The position numbers and the translations under genes were made by a program. Below, in pieces: positions 27,615 to 35,760 of a DNA stretch of 64,000 nt (position 1 is its first letter; each line of letters starts with the position of its first letter). This DNA comes from Aeromonas fluvialis. Its GTDB lineage: Bacteria > Pseudomonadota > Gammaproteobacteria > Enterobacterales > Aeromonadaceae. The DNA is taken from the NCBI RefSeq assembly GCF_000819885.1, contig NZ_CDBO01000036.1, positions 1 to 64,000 of the forward strand. Direction: 5' to 3'. Under the pieces are notes generated by a model. It was given only the letters and a program-made list of their open reading frames with translations. It was not told the DNA's origin and made no database searches.

Positions 27615-28421
27615 ATGATTGCGTCCCTCTCCAAGTTTGGCCTGGTAGCCCTCTGTAGTTCCCTGCTGGTCGCCTGCGCCCAGTCGCCGACCGGCCGCAG
27701 CCAGATGCTGCTCTATTCCCCCCAGCAGATGAACCAGCTTGGTGCCGACTCCTTCGAGCAAATGAAAAAGCAGGAGAAGGTGAGCAAGGATGCCAAACTC
27801 AACGCTTATGTCTCCTGTGTTGCCAAGGCGGTGACCGCCCAGGTGCCGGCCAGCTATGGCATTACCAGCTGGGAAGTGGTGGTGTTTGACTCCAAGCAGG
27901 TCAACGCCTTCGCCCTGCCCGGCGGCAAGATCGGGGTCTACAGCGGCCTGCTCAAGGTGGCCAGGAATCAGGATCAGCTCGCCACCGTCATCGGCCACGA
28001 GCTGACCCACGTGCTGGCCCAGCACTCCAACGAGCGGCTCTCTCGCAGTCAGCTGGCCGGCCTTGGGTTGGCGGCGGCCGACATCGCCATGAGCACCAGC
28101 GAGTATCGCGGTGCCACCATGGCCGCCCTTGGCCTCGGGGTGGAGGTCGGGGTAATGCTGCCCTATGGCCGCACTCAGGAGAGCGAAGCGGATCGGTTGG
28201 GGCTGGATCTGATGGCGCGCGCCGGGTTCAATCCGGCCGAGGCGATCCCCCTGTGGCAGAACATGAGTACCGCAGCCGGTGGCAACACGCCGCCGCAACT
28301 GCTCTCCACTCACCCCAGCAACGAGAACCGGATCGCCGAGTTGCAGGCGCAACAGGCGCAAGTGCTGCCGCTCTATCAGCAGGCCCGTGCCAACGGTCTG
28401 GTGCCCCAATGCAAGGCATAA
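27615..28421 (+). CDS. M48-family lipoprotein metalloprotease (LoiP/YcaL-like)
   Basis: I start at the ATG at 27615 (AAGGA 8 nt upstream), giving 268 residues with a lipoprotein signal ending at LVAC. An ATG at 27597 would add six residues. The zinc motif HELTH lies in VIGHELTHVLAQH and the third ligand Glu in QESEADRLGLDLM. The family degrades or checks outer-membrane proteins in the periplasm. The following GNAT gene overlaps its end by 13 bp. Confidence 0.9.
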   Translation: MIASLSKFGLVALCSSLLVACAQSPTGRSQMLLYSPQQMNQLGADSFEQMKKQEKVSKDAKLNAYVSCVAKAVTAQVPASYGITSWEVVVFDSKQVNAFALPGGKIGVYSGLLKVARNQDQLATVIGHELTHVLAQHSNERLSRSQLAGLGLAAADIAMSTSEYRGATMAALGLGVEVGVMLPYGRTQESEADRLGLDLMARAGFNPAEAIPLWQNMSTAAGGNTPPQLLSTHPSNENRIAELQAQQAQVLPLYQQARANGLVPQCKA

Positions 28422-28915
28422 GCCTGCGCATGGCGCGCAGCGACGATGCCGCCGCCATGACGGTGATGCAGCGAGCCAGCTGGCTCGCTGCCTATGGCCA
28501 GGTACTCGGCGCCGACCTGCTGGCGCAGTTGGAGGTCGCCGCTCATCTGCAGATCTGGCAGAACCGTCTGGCCGAGCCGTGCCCAAGGCCCATGCTGCTT
28601 TGCCTTGATGAGGTGGTGATCGGCCTGCTCTACTGGCAGCCACAGCAGGAAGAGGGGCAGACCCGTGCCCTGATCCGCGCGTTTTACCTTCATCCCGATC
28701 ACTGGCGGCAAGGTTATGGTAAACGGCTGTGGCAGGCGGTGGCGATGCAGATGCGCCGCGCCGGTTGCTATAGCGTCAAATTGTGGCTGCTCGATGGCAA
28801 CCACATCGGCGAGGGGTTCTACCTGCGCCGCGGCTTCGTCTTGGACGGCGAAGAGCGCATCCTGATAAGCCTCGGTCAGCCCTGCCTGCAGCGACAAATG
28901 AGCCGTTTGCTATGA
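28409..28915 (+). CDS. GNAT-family N-acetyltransferase
   Basis: The ATG at 28409 overlaps the M48 gene end and gives 168 residues beginning MQGISLRMARSDDAAAM. The acetyl-CoA loop is seen as HPDHWRQGYGKRLWQAV and the fold ends in FYLRRGFVLDGEERI. Earlier in-frame starts lie deep in the M48 gene and are rejected. The substrate is unknown. The overlap suggests translational coupling with the protease gene. Confidence 0.85.
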   Translation: MQGISLRMARSDDAAAMTVMQRASWLAAYGQVLGADLLAQLEVAAHLQIWQNRLAEPCPRPMLLCLDEVVIGLLYWQPQQEEGQTRALIRAFYLHPDHWRQGYGKRLWQAVAMQMRRAGCYSVKLWLLDGNHIGEGFYLRRGFVLDGEERILISLGQPCLQRQMSRLL

Positions 28916-29022
28916 GCGCTCTCCGGTTTTTCGCCCCCGGTCACTTTATTTATTTTGCGAATTAATACAATGTTCCGCCTGGACGGAGTGGGATAAACAC
29001 GGGCTGACAAGGGAGTGCGGGC

Positions 29023-29925
29023 ATGTATTACGGCTTTGATATCGGTGGAACCAAGATCGCCTTCGCGGTCTATGACGGTGCATTGAACCTCTGCCATGAG
29101 GAGCGCATGAGCACCCCGGGCAACGATTACGAGGTGTTGCAGCAGTTGATCCGCTCCCGGGTTGAGCTGGCGGATATCCGTTTTGGCACCCGAGGCTCGG
29201 TCGGTATTGGTTTTCCCGGCGTCATCAATAGCCAGGATCACAGCATAGTGGCGGCCAACTTGCCCTCCATCAATGGTCGCCATCTGGGCGCCGATCTGGC
29301 CGAGCTGCTGGCGCGGCCGGTCAAGGTGGATAACGACGCCAACTGCTTCCTATGGTCGGAAGTGCAGCAAGGCGCCGCCGACGGCGCAGGCAGCGCGCTC
29401 GGTGTCACCATCGGCACCGGCATCGGCGGCGCCGTCTATCTGGCGGGCCAGCTTATCCAGGGGCGCAACTGGCTGGCTGGCGAGATTGGTCACTACCCCC
29501 TGCCCGCGACCATGCTGATGAAATACCCCGAGTTGCCCCGTCCCCGTTGCGGCTGCGGCCGTCTGGTCTGTTTTGAAACCTATGCCTCCGGCATCGGTCT
29601 GGAGCGCCTCTATCACCATTTCCATGGCCAGCGCGCCACGGGGCACCAGATTGTGGGACGCTTCGACGCCCACGAGCCCCATGCCGTTGCCACCGTCGAC
29701 TGCTGGCTGGAGATCATGGCGGCCGGGCTGGCCACCGCCATTTCGGTGATTGACCCCGAGGTGGTGGTGTTGGGGGGCGGCCTGAGCGGCCTGCCGGCCC
29801 TCTATGAACAGCTGCCGCTGCGTCTGCCCGGTCACTTGCTGCCCGGTGTGGCCCTGCCCGAAATCCGCCAGGCCCGCTTCGGCGGCGGCGGTGGGGTGCG
29901 CGGCGCGGCCTTACTTAATCTATGA
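29023..29925 (+). CDS. nagK: N-acetylglucosamine kinase (ROK family)
   Basis: NagK phosphorylates GlcNAc recovered from murein or chitin. The 300-residue protein begins with the ATP phosphate loop DIGGTKIAFAVYD. It has the sugar-binding IGHYPLP region and the ROK zinc signature CGCGRLVCFETYASG. The length matches E. coli NagK (303). The cutC gene follows after a 25-bp hairpin (29924-29948). Confidence 0.9.
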   Translation: MYYGFDIGGTKIAFAVYDGALNLCHEERMSTPGNDYEVLQQLIRSRVELADIRFGTRGSVGIGFPGVINSQDHSIVAANLPSINGRHLGADLAELLARPVKVDNDANCFLWSEVQQGAADGAGSALGVTIGTGIGGAVYLAGQLIQGRNWLAGEIGHYPLPATMLMKYPELPRPRCGCGRLVCFETYASGIGLERLYHHFHGQRATGHQIVGRFDAHEPHAVATVDCWLEIMAAGLATAISVIDPEVVVLGGGLSGLPALYEQLPLRLPGHLLPGVALPEIRQARFGGGGGVRGAALLNL

Positions 29926-29948
29926 GATCAGATGTGGGGTCTGATCTC
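29924..29948 (+). other. Hairpin between nagK and cutC
   Basis: A perfect 9-bp stem GAGATCAGA/TCTGATCTC begins at the nagK stop codon and ends 18 nt before the cutC ATG. No T-tract follows, so it may set mRNA stability or partial attenuation. Confidence 0.6.
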
Positions 29949-29966
29949 CCCGAAAAAGGTGTCCTC

Positions 29967-30692
29967 ATGACCCGTCTTGAAATCTGTATCGACAATCTGG
30001 AATCCCTCTTCACCGCCCAGCAATCCGGGGCGGATCGCATCGAGCTCTGCTCTGCGCTGGGGCTGGGTGGCCTGACCCCCTCCCATGGCTTTATGCAACT
30101 GGCTGCCCGCCACGCCAGCGTGCCGGTGTACGCTATGATCCGCCCGCGCGCCGGGGATTTTTGCTTCAACGACGGCGAGTTCGAGATGATGCTTTTGGAT
30201 ATCGCGGCCGCGCGCACTGCGGGCCTGCAGGGGGTGGTGGTCGGCTTGCTGGATGAGGAGGGACGGGTACCTGCCGCCAAACTCAAACAGCTGGTGGATG
30301 CCGCCGGCCCGTTGGGGGTCACCTTCCACCGCGCCATCGACCTCTCCTCCGACTGGCGAGCGGATCTGGAGATCATCGTTAACGCCGGTTGTGAGCGTAT
30401 TCTGAGCTCCGGTCATGCGCCGACCGCGCTGGCGGGTCTGGAGACGCTGCAGGCGATGCAGCAGGCGCTGGCGGGTCGCGCCAGCCTGATGCCGGGGGCC
30501 GGGGTCGATGCCGACAACGTGAGTACCATTATCGAGTTCACCGGGGTGAGTGAAGTGCATATGTCCGGCATGGGTTGGCGTGGTGGCATGGTGCCGCACG
30601 GCGTGAATATGGGCACCTCGGATGACGGCCGGTTCAATATTACCGACGGCGCCAAGGTTGCCGCGGTGAGGGCACTGCTCGACAAGGCGTGA
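29967..30692 (+). CDS. cutC: CutC-family protein
   Basis: The ATG at 29967 (AAGGTG upstream) gives 241 residues. The frame to 29922 adds fifteen unrelated residues. The TIM-barrel motifs ICIDNLESLFTAQQSGADRI, VYAMIRPRAGDFCF and the GVTFHRAIDL strand are typical of CutC. CutC was first linked to copper tolerance, but its biochemical role is disputed. A weak hairpin (about 30760-30782) follows. Confidence 0.92.
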   Translation: MTRLEICIDNLESLFTAQQSGADRIELCSALGLGGLTPSHGFMQLAARHASVPVYAMIRPRAGDFCFNDGEFEMMLLDIAAARTAGLQGVVVGLLDEEGRVPAAKLKQLVDAAGPLGVTFHRAIDLSSDWRADLEIIVNAGCERILSSGHAPTALAGLETLQAMQQALAGRASLMPGAGVDADNVSTIIEFTGVSEVHMSGMGWRGGMVPHGVNMGTSDDGRFNITDGAKVAAVRALLDKA

Positions 30693-30904
30693 GGAAAGCC
30701 GGATGGTGTTTTTCTAGTCTTGTGGTAGTCAGCAGCCTTGCTGGATCGCAGTTAAGCAGATCGCCGCCATTGGGCGGCGTTCATCCCCTTCTTGTGTGAA
30801 GTTCCTTCCACAGGGGGGAAATCAGGGGCGCCCCCGGCAGCACCTTGGCCAAAAGTCTGATATTATCCCGCCTCTTTACTACATGGATCTGGAGCAACAT
30901 CTCA

Positions 30905-31516
30905 ATGTCCCAATACGACTCTATCGAACAGAAGGCCAGCTATGGCATCGGCCGCAACATGGGTGATCAGCTAGCGCAGCAAGCCTTTGCCGGTCTGGAT
31001 ATCCCGGCCCTGCAACAAGGCCTGGCAGATGCTCTGAATGGTCTGGAGTTCGCGGTCAGCCGTGACGAGATCAATGATGCCTTCCAAGTGATCACCGCTC
31101 GTATGCAAGAAGAGCAGGAAGCCGTTGCCAAGGCCGCCGCTGCTGACGGCGAAGCCTTCCTGGCTGACAACGCCAAGCGCGGCGAAGTGAAGGTGACCGA
31201 CTCCGGTCTGCAGTACGAAGTCATGGTTGAAGGCAAGGGTGCCGTTCCGGTAGCCGGCCAGTCCGTGCGCGTGCACTACCACGGTACCTTTACCCACGGT
31301 GGTGTATTTGACAGCTCGGTCGCCCGTGGTCAGCCGGCTGAATTCCCGGTGACCGGCGTGATCGCTGGCTGGGTTGAAGCCCTGCAGCTGATGCCGGTTG
31401 GTTCCAAGTGGAAGCTCTACATCCCCCACGACCTGGCCTATGGTGCCCGTGGTGCAGGTTCCATCCCGCCCTACTCTGCACTGGTATTTGAAGTCGAGTT
31501 GCTGGACATCCTGTGA
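30905..31516 (+). CDS. fklB: FKBP-type peptidyl-prolyl isomerase FklB
   Basis: The ATG at 30905 (GGAG upstream) gives 203 residues, close to E. coli FklB (206). An N-terminal helical dimerisation region (about 1-90) precedes the FKBP domain, with VRVHYHGTFTHGGVFDSS and the C-terminal PYSALVFEVELLDI. There is no signal peptide, so it acts in the cytoplasm. The frame to 30845 adds unrelated residues. Confidence 0.93.
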   Translation: MSQYDSIEQKASYGIGRNMGDQLAQQAFAGLDIPALQQGLADALNGLEFAVSRDEINDAFQVITARMQEEQEAVAKAAAADGEAFLADNAKRGEVKVTDSGLQYEVMVEGKGAVPVAGQSVRVHYHGTFTHGGVFDSSVARGQPAEFPVTGVIAGWVEALQLMPVGSKWKLYIPHDLAYGARGAGSIPPYSALVFEVELLDIL

Positions 31517-31532
31517 TCCTGCTGACTTGATG

Positions 31533-31567
31533 CAAACGGCGACCATTGGGTCGCCGTTTGTTTTTGT
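31533..31567 (+). terminator. Terminator of fklB
   Basis: The stem CAAACGGCGACC/GTCGCCGTTTG is followed by TTTTTGT. Confidence 0.92.
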
Positions 31568-31695
31568 GCCCGCAGGCAGCCTGCGGCGGGCCGGGCCAGC
31601 ATGAGATGACGAGGGGCCGTTTTTTTGCTCAGGTAGCGGTTTTTTCGGCCACAGGAACAGGCATACTGCAAGTGATGCGACAGGAGGAGATCCCG

Positions 31696-32010
31696 ATGAG
31701 CAAGAAGATGACCAGGGTGGCGGCATTCACTTTACTGCTGTTGAGCGTCCCGGCCAGTGCCGATGCCATGCGTTGCAAGAACGCCCTTATCACCGAGGGA
31801 GACAGCACAGCCGAGATGTTGCTCAAGTGCGGTGAGCCCATGTTGCGCGAAGATCTCAACCGCAATGAAGAGAACCAGTTTGGCAATCTGGTCCAGGTCA
31901 GATATGGCGAACGCTGGACCTACAACTTTGGCAAGAACGAGTTCATGCGCTTCGTGACGGTGCGTAACGGCATCATCACCGAGATCGAAAATGGCCCGCG
32001 CGGCGATTAA
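31696..32010 (+). CDS. DUF2845 secreted protein
   Basis: The ATG at 31696 with AGGAGG upstream gives 104 residues. A signal peptide (about 22 residues ending ASADA) leads into a short mature domain with two cysteines (MRCKNALI and LLKCGEP) and the family segment YGERWTYNFGKNEFMRFV. DUF2845 proteins are periplasmic and of unknown function. Frames upstream of 31696 lack any ribosome-binding site. Confidence 0.82.
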   Translation: MSKKMTRVAAFTLLLLSVPASADAMRCKNALITEGDSTAEMLLKCGEPMLREDLNRNEENQFGNLVQVRYGERWTYNFGKNEFMRFVTVRNGIITEIENGPRGD

Positions 32011-32062
32011 CCGGCGGGCAAGGCATGGCTGCACAACAGACGGTAAGGCAAGACCCTTTGAC

Positions 32063-32281
32063 TCACATGTCTGACAAAGGCTCGCTGTGACCAAGCTGAC
32101 TGACCGCCTGATTGATCTGGCGGGCCAACCTCAGCCGCTGGCGACAGGTCTGGCCATGGAGGCTGATCCTGCCCGCGTTGAATTCAAATGTCCCCAGCGA
32201 CTCGATGGCAAAATAGCCTCGGTGAAAGCACTTGATGTAGCGAGCGATTTGCCGTGGGGATAACTGCTTGAATACCTTCAT
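32063..32281 (-). CDS. ytfK: YtfK-like DUF1107 protein
   Basis: The ATG at 32281 gives 72 residues beginning MKVFKQLSPRQIARYIKCFH; a GTG one codon earlier is unlikely. It resembles E. coli YtfK (DUF1107) over its length, including the GTFEFNAGRI segment. E. coli YtfK stimulates SpoT-dependent (p)ppGpp accumulation and is phosphate regulated. A Pho-box-like site 49 bp upstream (32330-32347) agrees with that. A 7-bp hairpin (32309-32326) lies between the box and the start. Confidence 0.82.
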   Translation of the reverse strand: MKVFKQLSPRQIARYIKCFHRGYFAIESLGTFEFNAGRISLHGQTCRQRLRLARQINQAVSQLGHSEPLSDM

Positions 32282-32329
32282 CACAAGTTCCCTGATTGCC
32301 TAGACTGGGCGACACTATGGTGTCGCTCG

Positions 32330-32347
32330 ATGACACTGATATGACGG
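32330..32347 (-). promoter_or_regulatory. Pho-box-like site of the ytfK-like gene
   Basis: On the minus strand CCGTCATATCAGTGTCAT matches 15 of 18 positions of the PhoB consensus (two CTGTCAY-type half-sites 11 bp apart). Confidence 0.72.
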
Positions 32348-32482
32348 TTTATATAGAATTGCATGAATCCTTACTCGGGCGACGGGCATCATAAAAACGG
32401 CACCTCCGGCCGAAAAGTAGTGCCATAACAACAAGCTGCCCCGATATACTGCGGGCAATGGAACGAACGAAAGGGCCTGTGC

Positions 32483-32965
32483 GTGGAATGGGTTGATGTG
32501 GTGGATGAAGAGAACAGGGTGATTGGCGTGGCCGAGCGGGTTCGGGTGCGACGGGATAATCTTTGCCATCGCGCCAGCTATATTCTGGTGCTCGACGACG
32601 CGGACCGCATCCTGGTGCAACGGCGTACCCTCAGCAAGGATTTCTGCCCCGGCATGCTGGACGCCTGCGCCGGTGGCGTGGTCACCGCAGGCGAGCAGAT
32701 GGAACCCTCCGCCCGCCGCGAGCTGGCAGAGGAGCTGGGCATTAAAGGGGTGCCGCTGGAAGGCTTTGGCACCTTCTATGCCGAAGGGGAGGGGTATCGG
32801 GTCTGGGGGGGCCTCTACAGCTGCCGCTATCAGGGGCCGCTCCGGCTGCAGGCCGAAGAGGTGAGCGAGGTGCACTGGATGAGCCTGGCCGAGATTGCTG
32901 ATCGCAGGGGCGAGTTTACCCCCGACTCCCTGCTCGCCATCGCCACCTGGCAGGCGAGACGCTGA
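32483..32965 (+). CDS. Nudix hydrolase (YfcD-like)
   Basis: The 160-residue product starts at a GTG (32483) with AAGGG upstream. The Nudix box is complete: G-x5-E-x7-RELAEELG-I, starting in GGVVTAGEQ. The N-terminal EWVDVVDEENRVIGVAERV and overall length resemble E. coli YfcD and isopentenyl-diphosphate isomerase-like Nudix proteins. The substrate is unknown. Confidence 0.87.
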   Translation: MEWVDVVDEENRVIGVAERVRVRRDNLCHRASYILVLDDADRILVQRRTLSKDFCPGMLDACAGGVVTAGEQMEPSARRELAEELGIKGVPLEGFGTFYAEGEGYRVWGGLYSCRYQGPLRLQAEEVSEVHWMSLAEIADRRGEFTPDSLLAIATWQARR

Positions 32966-32996
32966 CCACTTTCAGATACGCCTCGCCAGAGACAAG

Positions 32997-33024
32997 ACGG
33001 GCAGCCTGATGGCTGCCCGTTTGC
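32997..33024. terminator. Terminator between Nudix gene and PaaK-like gene
   Basis: A perfect 10-bp stem ACGGGCAGCC/GGCTGCCCGT lies between two convergent genes and can serve both. Confidence 0.8.
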
Positions 33025-33039
33025 ATTTGGTTTGTGTGA

Positions 33040-33966
33040 CTAGACCAGTTTGAGGCGTCGGTTGGTGCGACCGCACGGGCTTGGCGTTGTGAGCCAGTGT
33101 CCTTGCCAGTCGGTAGCGAGGCGCAGCAGGGGGTACTCCAGATCGAGCCGGGTCACCACCAACTGGCCGGTCTCGCCGCCGCTCACCGGCTCGCCGCTGG
33201 CGGGATCGATGATCTCGATGATGCAACTCTCGTTGACAATAAATCCCTGTCCTGGTTGGCTCTCGTAAGCCACCACCCCCACATCCTGCCACACCAGACA
33301 GTTGAGGGCTGCAATGCCGTGAATGGCGCGCAGCGGCGCCGTTTCGGGATGGGTGGCCTCGCACAGCAGGGCGCAGCGCAGCGAGTCGGTGGCGATCTCC
33401 GCTGCCTCGGCGGCCTCCAGCAGATCGAGCAGGGTCACCAGCGGGCCGACGTAACCGGTGGGTTGATAGCGCTGCAGCGCCTCCAATTGGCGCAGGGTAT
33501 CGTGAGGCCCGCAGGGCACCACGGGGGCGCCGAGCTGACGGGCTCCGTTATCGAAGATGAAGGCGGTGGGACCGGCGTGATAGTCGTGACCGTTGAGCAT
33601 CACTTCCCCCGCCTTGAAACCGGCGGCGAACAGCGCCCGGGCGGCCCCCCACCAGTCCGCCCCGGCATATTCGGGGATCGCCAGCTGGCCCGGACAGCAG
33701 AAGACCCGCAGCGCTTGGCTGGCTGGGCGGCCGGTCAGTCCGGCAAAGGGGGGATGAGCCTGCTGGGCGGCAAACAGCTCCTGGCTGTCGAGCAGGGGCA
33801 GGGTGGCCAGCTCTGCCAGATCCTCGAGACGGCAGTGGCGATAGGCGCTGGAGTAACCGGCGCAATACTGGCTGACATGGGTAAGCTGATGATTGAGCTG
33901 ATCCAGTTGCTGCTGCTCGCGCAGGGCAGGGGGACGAATTTCCAGACCATCGTAGTAGTGTTGCAT
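33040..33966 (-). CDS. PaaK-like adenylate-forming family protein, degenerate
   Basis: The 308-residue protein begins like phenylacetate-CoA ligases (HYYDGLEIRPPALREQQQLD) and aligns through the N-terminal domain to about residue 295. The ATP loop SSGTTGxP is missing; at that place it reads VFCCPGQLAIPEY. The YGxxE motif is replaced by CLVWQDVGVVAYE. The C-terminal lid domain (over 100 residues) is absent. It looks like a stable non-catalytic relative, because the frame is intact and uninterrupted. Its function is unknown. Confidence 0.75.
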   Translation of the reverse strand: MQHYYDGLEIRPPALREQQQLDQLNHQLTHVSQYCAGYSSAYRHCRLEDLAELATLPLLDSQELFAAQQAHPPFAGLTGRPASQALRVFCCPGQLAIPEYAGADWWGAARALFAAGFKAGEVMLNGHDYHAGPTAFIFDNGARQLGAPVVPCGPHDTLRQLEALQRYQPTGYVGPLVTLLDLLEAAEAAEIATDSLRCALLCEATHPETAPLRAIHGIAALNCLVWQDVGVVAYESQPGQGFIVNESCIIEIIDPASGEPVSGGETGQLVVTRLDLEYPLLRLATDWQGHWLTTPSPCGRTNRRLKLV

Positions 33967-34121
33967 GAGGCCTCCTGGCGCCGTGAAACCAGCTCAAGAG
34001 TAGTCTGCCCAAGGGGAAAATGCCTGCCGTCAGCAGTGGTCCGGCTCCGGGGCCCGGTTAGGCGGTGTCGTCACTCTGGGATAAACTGGTGACTTGCCAC
34101 CACGACTCAGGATGAGAAATC

Positions 34122-34595
34122 ATGATTGCTGTAGGACACCCCCTGCCTGCGGGCGAATTTACCTTTATCACCGCCGAGGGCAAGCAGCTGCGAGATAGCC
34201 AGACGCTCTTTGCCGGTAAAAAAGTGGTGCTGTTTGCCGTACCCGGCGCCTTTACCCCAACCTGCTCCAACGCCCATTTGCCGGGTTATGTGGTGCTGGC
34301 CGATCAGTTCATCACCAAAGGGGTGGATGCTATCTGTTGTCTGTCGGTCAACGACCCCTTCGTGATGAAGGCGTGGCAGGATGCCCAGAATGCCGAGGCC
34401 ATCACCATGCTGGCCGATGGCGACGGCAGCTGGACCCGGGCGTTGGGCCTTGCCAAGGATACCGGTACCTTTGGTGGCATCCGCGCCCAGCGCTTTGCCC
34501 TGATCGCCAACGACGGTGTGGTCGAGCAGCTCTTTGTGGAGGAACCGGGCAAGTTCGAGGTGTCGGATGCCCAGAGCCTGCTGGCAGCACTGTGA
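34122..34595 (+). CDS. Peroxiredoxin (Prx5-type)
   Basis: The 157-residue thiol peroxidase has the active-site loop PGAFTPTCSNAHLPGY with the peroxidatic Cys at residue 48. Two further cysteines (72-73, in ICCLSVND) could serve as resolving Cys or glutaredoxin contact. Prx5-type enzymes reduce organic peroxides and H2O2, often with glutathione/glutaredoxin. A terminator follows at 34669-34697. Confidence 0.92.
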   Translation: MIAVGHPLPAGEFTFITAEGKQLRDSQTLFAGKKVVLFAVPGAFTPTCSNAHLPGYVVLADQFITKGVDAICCLSVNDPFVMKAWQDAQNAEAITMLADGDGSWTRALGLAKDTGTFGGIRAQRFALIANDGVVEQLFVEEPGKFEVSDAQSLLAAL

Positions 34596-34668
34596 AATGT
34601 TAATTGCAGTTTGATTTCCCCTTGAAATAGAAAGGGGGCCCGCTACACTGGGCCCGCTTCTGGAAGAG

Positions 34669-34697
34669 GCCAGGCTTGTGCCTGGCTTTTGTGTTTG
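34669..34697 (+). terminator. Terminator of the peroxiredoxin gene
   Basis: The stem GCCAGGC/GCCTGGC with a TTGT loop is followed by TTTTGTGTTT. It ends 22 nt before the yrbG-type start codon. Confidence 0.88.
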
Positions 34698-34719
34698 CAG
34701 ACCATGGAATAGAGACGAT

Positions 34720-35688
34720 ATGACCCTGGCTTTTGTTGCCCTGATTGCCGGACTGGCGCTGCTGGTCTGGAGTGCGGATAAATTTGTCGATGGCGCTGCG
34801 GCGACCGCCCGTTATGCGGGAATGCCACCGCTGCTGATCGGCATGGTGATCATCGGTTTTGGCACTTCGGCGCCCGAGATGGTGGTGTCGGCGCTGGCTT
34901 CCATGCAGGGGAATCCGGGTCTGGCGCTCGGTAATGCCTATGGCTCCAACATCACTAATATCGCCCTGATCCTGGGTCTCACCGCCCTGATCAGCCCGAT
35001 TGCGGTCTCTTCCCAGGTGGTGCGCAAGGAGATCCCCATCCTGCTTGCAATTACCCTGCTTTCCGGTGCGTTGCTGATAGATGGCCATCTCGGTGCCATG
35101 GATGCGGCTATTCTGGGGGCCGTCTTCGTCGTTCTGATGGGCTGGTCTATCTGGGCCGGGATCACCGGCAAAGGGGATGCGCTGGATGCCGACGTCAATG
35201 ACGACATCGACAGCGAAGCCATGCCGCTGAAGAGAGCCATTTTCTGGCTGATCGTCGGATTGGTGTTGCTGGTCGGGGCTTCCCGTTTGCTGGTGTGGGG
35301 AGCGGTGACCATCGCTCAGGCGTTTGGTATCAGCGATCTGGTGATTGGTTTGACCATAGTGGCCATCGGTACCTCGTTGCCGGAGCTGGCCTCCTCCCTG
35401 ATGGCCATCAAGAAAAACGAGCACGATCTGGCGCTGGGTAACGTGCTTGGCTCCAACCTGTTCAATACCCTGGCGGTGGTGGGGATCGCGGCAGGCATCC
35501 ATCCGCTCGACGTGGCACCCGAGGTGCTCACCCGTGACTGGAGCATCATGATGGGGCTGACCCTGTTGCTGCTGGTGATGTGTCTGGGCCGTAAAGGAAA
35601 GGGGCGGATCAACCGGGTGGAGGGGGGCGTACTGCTCACCTGCTTCGTCGCCTATACCGGCTGGCTGCTGACCAGTCAGTTTATCTGA
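34720..35688 (+). CDS. Calcium/sodium antiporter, YrbG/CaxA type
   Basis: The ATG at 34720 gives 322 residues; E. coli YrbG has 325. Two CaCA repeats are visible, with signatures GFGTSAPEMVVSA and AIGTSLPELASS followed by GNAYGSNITNIALILG and GNVLGSNLFNTLAVVG. About ten transmembrane segments flank an acidic cytoplasmic loop near residues 155-170. The family exchanges Na+ for Ca2+. A strong terminator follows. Confidence 0.9.
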   Translation: MTLAFVALIAGLALLVWSADKFVDGAAATARYAGMPPLLIGMVIIGFGTSAPEMVVSALASMQGNPGLALGNAYGSNITNIALILGLTALISPIAVSSQVVRKEIPILLAITLLSGALLIDGHLGAMDAAILGAVFVVLMGWSIWAGITGKGDALDADVNDDIDSEAMPLKRAIFWLIVGLVLLVGASRLLVWGAVTIAQAFGISDLVIGLTIVAIGTSLPELASSLMAIKKNEHDLALGNVLGSNLFNTLAVVGIAAGIHPLDVAPEVLTRDWSIMMGLTLLLLVMCLGRKGKGRINRVEGGVLLTCFVAYTGWLLTSQFI

Positions 35689-35707
35689 CCAGCCGCGATG
35701 AAATGAG

Positions 35708-35741
35708 AGAGGGGGAAGCTCGAGCTTCCCCCTCTTGTTTT
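35708..35741. terminator. Bidirectional terminator between yrbG-type gene and decarboxylase gene
   Basis: A 14-bp perfect palindrome arm AGAGGGGGAAGCTC/GAGCTTCCCCCTCT is followed by TGTTTT on the plus strand. Confidence 0.88.
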
Positions 35742-35760
35742 GGGCCGGCGAACGGCGTCG

